From positions 6,138,001 through 6,202,000 of the forward strand of contig NW_020825312.1 of NCBI RefSeq assembly GCF_003286085.1: 64,000 bases of DNA, read 5' to 3'. Shown here piece by piece: positions 59,733 through 64,000 of this stretch. Position 1 is the stretch's first letter, and every line of letters starts with the position of its first letter. The translations under genes and the position numbers were made by a program. This stretch comes from Drosophila persimilis (taxonomy: Eukaryota; Arthropoda; Insecta; Diptera; Drosophilidae). Under the pieces are notes generated by a model, which was not told where the DNA came from, did not search any database, and was given only the letters and a program-made list of their open reading frames with translations.

Positions 59733-60073
59733 TATACCCGATACTCAAAATGAGTATTGGGGTATATTAGATTTGTGGTGAAAGTGGATGTGTGTAACGT
59801 CCAGAAGGAATCGTTTCCGACCCCATGAAGTATATATATTCTTGATCAGCATCAATAGCCGAGTCGATTGAGCCATGTCTGTCTGTCCGTCTGTCCGTCT
59901 GACGTCTGACGTCACGCTCAGACTGATTTTCTGTCTCTCTCGCACGCACTCTTTGTCGTTTCGTTTAATATTAGCGGCGTCTGCCGGAGGAGAGCCATAC
60001 TGACTTAGTACCGGGTATAACTGTAGAGTTGCGGTGTCCGCAGCAACTCACAACGTTCCCCCTCGTTTTTTGC
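59733..60073 (+). mobile_element. short deletion derivative of the SGM/ISY-like Helitron
   Basis: TATACCCGATACT (59733-59745) and AGTACCGGGTATA (60007-60019, one substitution) frame about 290 bases, followed by the same GC hairpin and CACAACGTTCCCCCTCGTTT as in the intronic copies. About 0.8 kb between the GTCTGTCCG repeats and the CACGCTCAGACTG box is missing. Flanking DNA is unrelated to Y, so this is an independent insertion. Confidence 0.7.
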
Positions 60074-60479
60074 TGGAAACTCTATTTACGGGATTGGAAC
60101 TGTCGCCCCCGCCTCCACCAGTCGCAGTCCCTGTCTATGATCCTGGCCCTGCCTCTGCCTGGACCTGAGAGATCCGACCCGGCAACGCCTCCCACTACCG
60201 GAAAAGTTTTCCCTTCCAATTCGTTTCGTTTCGTTCCATTATATTTTATTATACATATATATATATATTTTTTTTTTGGCTAAACTCATTTGCATATTTC
60301 CTTTTTTTTTTTTTTGGTTGTTTGGCGGCTCTTTTCATTAAGTTCGACTGTCAGGACGGAGAGACCTCGGGGCTCATTAAAAGGCTTAAAAGTTGACACT
60401 GCCTCCTGCCTCCTGGCACTGCCACTGCCACTAACACTGACCTTCCCCCGCTTTGAAGGCAAAACTGTTTCAAAATTAA

Positions 60480-61930
60480 AATATTTCATTTCAAGAGAGT
60501 GAGAAAAAGTCCTTCGGGAAAAATGTCTGAGAAATTTGTGCATGTATAAATACGAAAAAAGGACCGTGAGCTATTTTAGAGAACATGTTAAATGTACAAC
60601 AAAACAAGGTTATTACAAAAAAGAACGTTTATCAAAATATAAATCATTTTAAATAATTTCGGAATATTGGAAAGTAATTGAAAGAAAGATTTTCAAAAGA
60701 TAATGATAGCAAATATCGTTAGAGTATATTGGCATTTCCATTTTATTCCTATTTTCACAGTAATTAATATGAAATATTCAGTGTTATTTTTCCAAATTAT
60801 ATACATACATATGTACATATATATAACCTTTCTGTTTTTTGGCATTCTTTGCAAGATTTATCGTTGGAGCAATGAGTTTTAACACACCCATATTCTAGCG
60901 CTACATTTCATTTGTACGGCGCAGTACATCGGGCGCGGAAGGCCCATGGGTCCACCACACCCATATTTTGGAGCCGTCCTTCTGCCAAAGGTAGAACCTC
61001 TGCCTTTTCACTCGATTTGCTAAATAAATGTTCCCCTTTCTTCCTTCCCACCCTCGGAGCGTACTTAAACTGTTCGATTCCATCCTGTTTTCGGAGCGTC
61101 CTTAAGGCGCCGGCTTCCTTCCCACCCTCGGAGCGTACTTAAGCCTCCGCAACGATTTTTCTCCTCGGAGCGTACTTAAACCTCCGCAACGATCCTGCTC
61201 CTCGGGGCTTACTTGAACCTCCGCACCCATTCTTGGCCTCAGAGCGTACTTGGATCCCCACACCCACTCTTTTCCTCGGAGCGTACTTTAAACGCATCCA
61301 AACTTATTCTCGGAGCGTACTTAAGCCTCCGCATAATAATAATTAGATATTCCTATTATTATCCCTATATTATCAACAAGCTATAAGCCAAAATATGGCC
61401 AGGCGTTACGTTACCAAACCAGAAGTGGTTTTTGAGGTTGGGTTACAAAATTGAAAAACTCTGCGAGCTTGGCAGCACTATCTACATAACATTTCTCGTA
61501 CCAATATATGAAATATTAAATGTTCATTTTCAAGTTAGTAAATATAAAATATATAGTAAAAATATACCGTTAGCCCAGATTGCGCAAATTTTCTGAGATT
61601 TGTTTTTAAGATATGTATGTAGTTCCAATATGTAAGAGAGACTTTGTGGAAGAATCTTCTATCTTAAATAAGATAATAATAAAAACTGTAAAAATACCAA
61701 CCAAATTGTAATAGTTTTTTACATCAAAGTTAATGTCGGTTAATGTTAGGTAACTTTTAATAATTTAAGGAAATAATAAGAGGACAAAACATATGTAGAA
61801 ACGGGTTTCTATTTACTTTTAATGTTTTTTGGCTTGGTGAACATTTTTGCAGAAATGCCCACATAGCAATAATTTATATAATTCACTAAAAATATTACTT
61901 TTATGTGTATTTGGGGTATTCACAATTACG
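60480..61930. other. AT-rich island
   Basis: Base composition drops sharply to A/T-rich sequence compared with the GC-balanced flanks, with TATATATA and ATTAAATA words throughout, interrupted by the GC-rich 37-bp array. No coding potential is seen. It may be an old transposon or satellite remnant. Confidence 0.5.
61053..61325 (+). repeat. eight-copy 37-bp minisatellite
   Basis: The core CTCGGAGCGTACTTAA, with variants, starts at 61053, 61091, 61127, 61164, 61201, 61238, 61275 and 61309: spacing 38, 36, 37, 37, 37, 37 and 34. Between cores, CCTCCGCAACGAT-like sequence is partly conserved. The core is better preserved than the spacer. It ends at an AT-rich stretch (AAGCCTCCGCATAATAAT). Confidence 0.85.
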
Positions 61931-63437
61931 TACACATGAACGTTCATACCCCTGCTGCTAATTGCTAATTGATTGCCACAGCAGATCATTTCAAAGAACC
62001 AAAGAACAGTCCCAAGAAGATCCAACGTCTCCTCCGAACTGTCTCCTCAAAACCGCAATTGCCTTACACAACACCAGGCCTCTCTCTTCTCTTCCTCTCT
62101 CTCCTGTTACACACACACACACATAGAAACGCGGACACGCACAACAAAACAGAAATAAAACAGTCGGCAAAAGGGAAACGCAATTCCCGCACAGGCTCCA
62201 GCTCCAGCTACAGCACGCGCTCCCAGCAAAGGTGTGGTTGCCGCAGAGTTGCCAGAGCAAATTAATGGACACAATGGGTCAACTATAAATTACACGCGCT
62301 CCAATTTGATGCAACAAAAACAATGGAGTGTGTCGTGTGGCCTGTGGAGAATGGAGAGGCGGCTGGCTAATATGCAAAGACAATTTAATTAAATGCGCAA
62401 ATAACAAAACCAAAGCTGAAGAGAGGTTGCGGTAATAAGAGAGAGATAGATAGTTGGATAGAGAGAGCGGGAGCTAGAGCAAAAGGCGGGCCCATGCAAT
62501 GGCACGTAGTCAGAAGTCAGAGCAGGTAGGCTACGGTGCAAGGGGACTGGGCGGTTGGGGTTGGGAGCTCAAGAGAGCTTCCCCAAAACGATGAGTCATG
62601 AAGGTCATGACGGCAGAGGCGCGCTGCCAGCGGCAAAAGTCGCTGGCAAAACGCGCCGCTTTGATTAGTCGTCGTAAAAACAAGCGTTTTCTGCGGCACG
62701 GCACTGGTTGTTGTTGTTGTTGCTGCTGCTGATGTGACAGGTTGACGACGCGACTGCCAGACAGTTTGGCGCTCTCTCTCGCTAAAAGAGAGTACTATGG
62801 CAAGGGGCATGCAGTGCGGGGTGAGGCTGCGACTCAAGGACTACGACCAGGATTTTGGCGTAAGCCAGCCTGCCTTACCTCACATTTTATATACCTTGCA
62901 CAGTGCTATGACAGAGTGAGAGACAACGAGAAAGGGAGAGAGCTCTCTTGCTGGCACACAACGTTGGTCGGCAAGGAGAGACCAGGGGCAGATGAAAAAT
63001 CAATTTCGCAATGTTACGACAATTTTGACTTGCGCACATGTTTTGTTTGTGTTTTTGTGTTCTCGTGCGTTTCGTGCTCTTGTCTCTTACTATTATTATT
63101 ATTATTATTGTTCTTTCCCGTATTTTGTTGCGCCATAACGCACAAGCATTAGCCGCTAAAGGAAGCCTCATTATATTGCTAATCAATGGCCATTCGAGGG
63201 GCCGATTAGCGGCTAAATTAAGCATTTTTGACGCTCTTCTACACGCAATTTTTGTTATTGCAACTGTTAATTTGGATAACACTCACTCACCTCTCTCACT
63301 CTCTTGCTCACTGCTGAGCCGCTGATATGTGTGTTGTGTGCGGTTACGGTGCACACTGAGAGAAATCACCTGCTGTGCTCTGTCTTCCTCTTCGTTTCCT
63401 CTTGTTATTATTGTTGTTGGGGCGATTCCGCACTCAC
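61931..63437. other. non-coding sequence upstream of the candidate leader exon
   Basis: No exon is supported. GAGA-type repeats occur on both strands (62440-62475 and 62772-62792), along with GTTGTTGTT (62707-62724) and ATTATTATT (63089-63110) runs. Promoter-proximal intron is the likely identity if 63438-64000 is a 5' leader. Confidence 0.35.
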
Positions 63438-64000
63438 TCAATAACAACAACAAAAATGAATAGAAAAAATTAAAGAACTGAATGCTATTGAACTGCTCTT
63501 GGAACTGCTCTTCCCGTTCTTTTCGCGCGCTCTGACTTGTTCGTTCTGCTCGGGACTTGTGACGCACTGTTGTCCACTGTAGCACTGGTTGCCGTTACTG
63601 TTACTGTTACTGCTAGTTGGTTGCTTTTGATGTGCCGTCGACGACGAGACAGCGGCGCCCGCGTTGCGATTTGCGATGCGCTCGTTGCAAGGGCTGATGC
63701 TGAACTGTTCGCGAAACTGTGACGAGCTACTGCCACGTCGGCTCTGGCTCTGGCTCTGTGGAAGCAACGGCAGCGGCTGCCGCTTGTCGTGAGCAACCCC
63801 CAACGTAGACGCTTGGCACGTGCGGCGGCACCCACAACCCACAACAGAGCAGAGCAATGGATAGTGACGGCGAAAGTAGAAGAGCAGAGCGGAAATCACA
63901 ACAGCAGAAACAGCGCTGCAACCCTGCGCCGGTCTCTGGCGGCTCGGCCGGCCTTCCGTCGGCGTCTGCGCGCAGAGCGCGGCAATAATGGATCAAACAG
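63438..64000 (-). promoter_or_regulatory. candidate 5' leader exon on the minus strand
   Basis: On the minus strand this is GC-balanced sequence rich in AACAGTAACAG, CAGAGCCAGAGCC and CAGTTCCAAGAGCAG words, typical of long Drosophila 5' UTRs, and ends with a GTGAGT donor (TTATTGA|GTGAGTGCGG, exon end 63438). An initiator-like ATTCAGTTC lies near 63475-63485. It has the right strand and position to be the distal 5' leader of the SH2 adaptor gene, about 18 kb upstream of the PHD exon, and may begin beyond the window. A 153-codon frame across it is Ser/Gln-rich and probably untranslated. Confidence 0.35.

Noticed and set aside
61053-61325. CRISPR-like look: conserved repeat with variable spacers
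   Set aside because: The genome is eukaryotic, the spacers are related to each other, and the period is that of a diverged minisatellite.

Overview
The window is insect chromosomal DNA, most likely from a Drosophila of the obscura group (D. pseudoobscura, D. miranda and relatives). The reasons are introns of 60-80 bases, Q/N/H/D homopolymer runs in proteins, abundant CAG, CA and CATCC simple repeats, and three copies of a Helitron-like element whose ends and 3' hairpin resemble the SGM/ISY/DINE-1 repeats I know from that group. No prokaryotic features, tRNA or rRNA were found. Species and gene names rest on recognition, not on a search.

Layout. Positions 1-14534 are non-coding: simple repeats, a degenerate GTTATAC array (4985-5383) and a pair of in-frame small ORFs on the minus strand (8193-8501). 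Positions 14535-16090 hold the last three coding exons of a plus-strand gene whose coiled-coil segments resemble the MISP/AKAP2 C-terminal family; it ends at poly(A) signals near 16575. A convergent minus-strand gene follows. Its long 3' UTR appears to run from about 18750 to 21515. Its exons, at 21516-21702, 21785-21904, 21987-22170, 22242-25553, 26308-26998, 43726-43863 and probably 45160-45476, join in perfect phase. It encodes an SHB-type SH2 adaptor that I take to be EGFRAP (CG33993 in D. melanogaster). The most 5' exon found encodes a PHD-type zinc finger, so the product may be an unusual PHD + SH2 protein. A candidate 5' leader exon lies at 63438-64000.

The 16.7-kb intron between 26999 and 43725 is the most unusual part. 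It holds a recent segmental array X-Y-X-Y-X. X is 1.9-2.2 kb and Y is about 4.6 kb, and the copies are almost identical. Each X carries its own array of a 347-369 bp repeat (4, 3 and 3 copies). Every repeat copy keeps an intron-like 64-67 base segment and a 33-codon open frame. Each X also has an A-rich leader with an ATG at its left end and an AATAAA near its right end, so X looks like a complete small plus-strand transcription unit, amplified three times antisense to its host gene. Each Y carries one Helitron-like element. A shorter deletion derivative of that element lies at 59733-60073.

From 45477 to 63437 I see no convincing gene. Points of interest there are a miRNA-sized hairpin (50223-50277), a 63-codon ORF (56231-56422) and an AT-rich island (60480-61930) containing an eight-copy 37-bp minisatellite.
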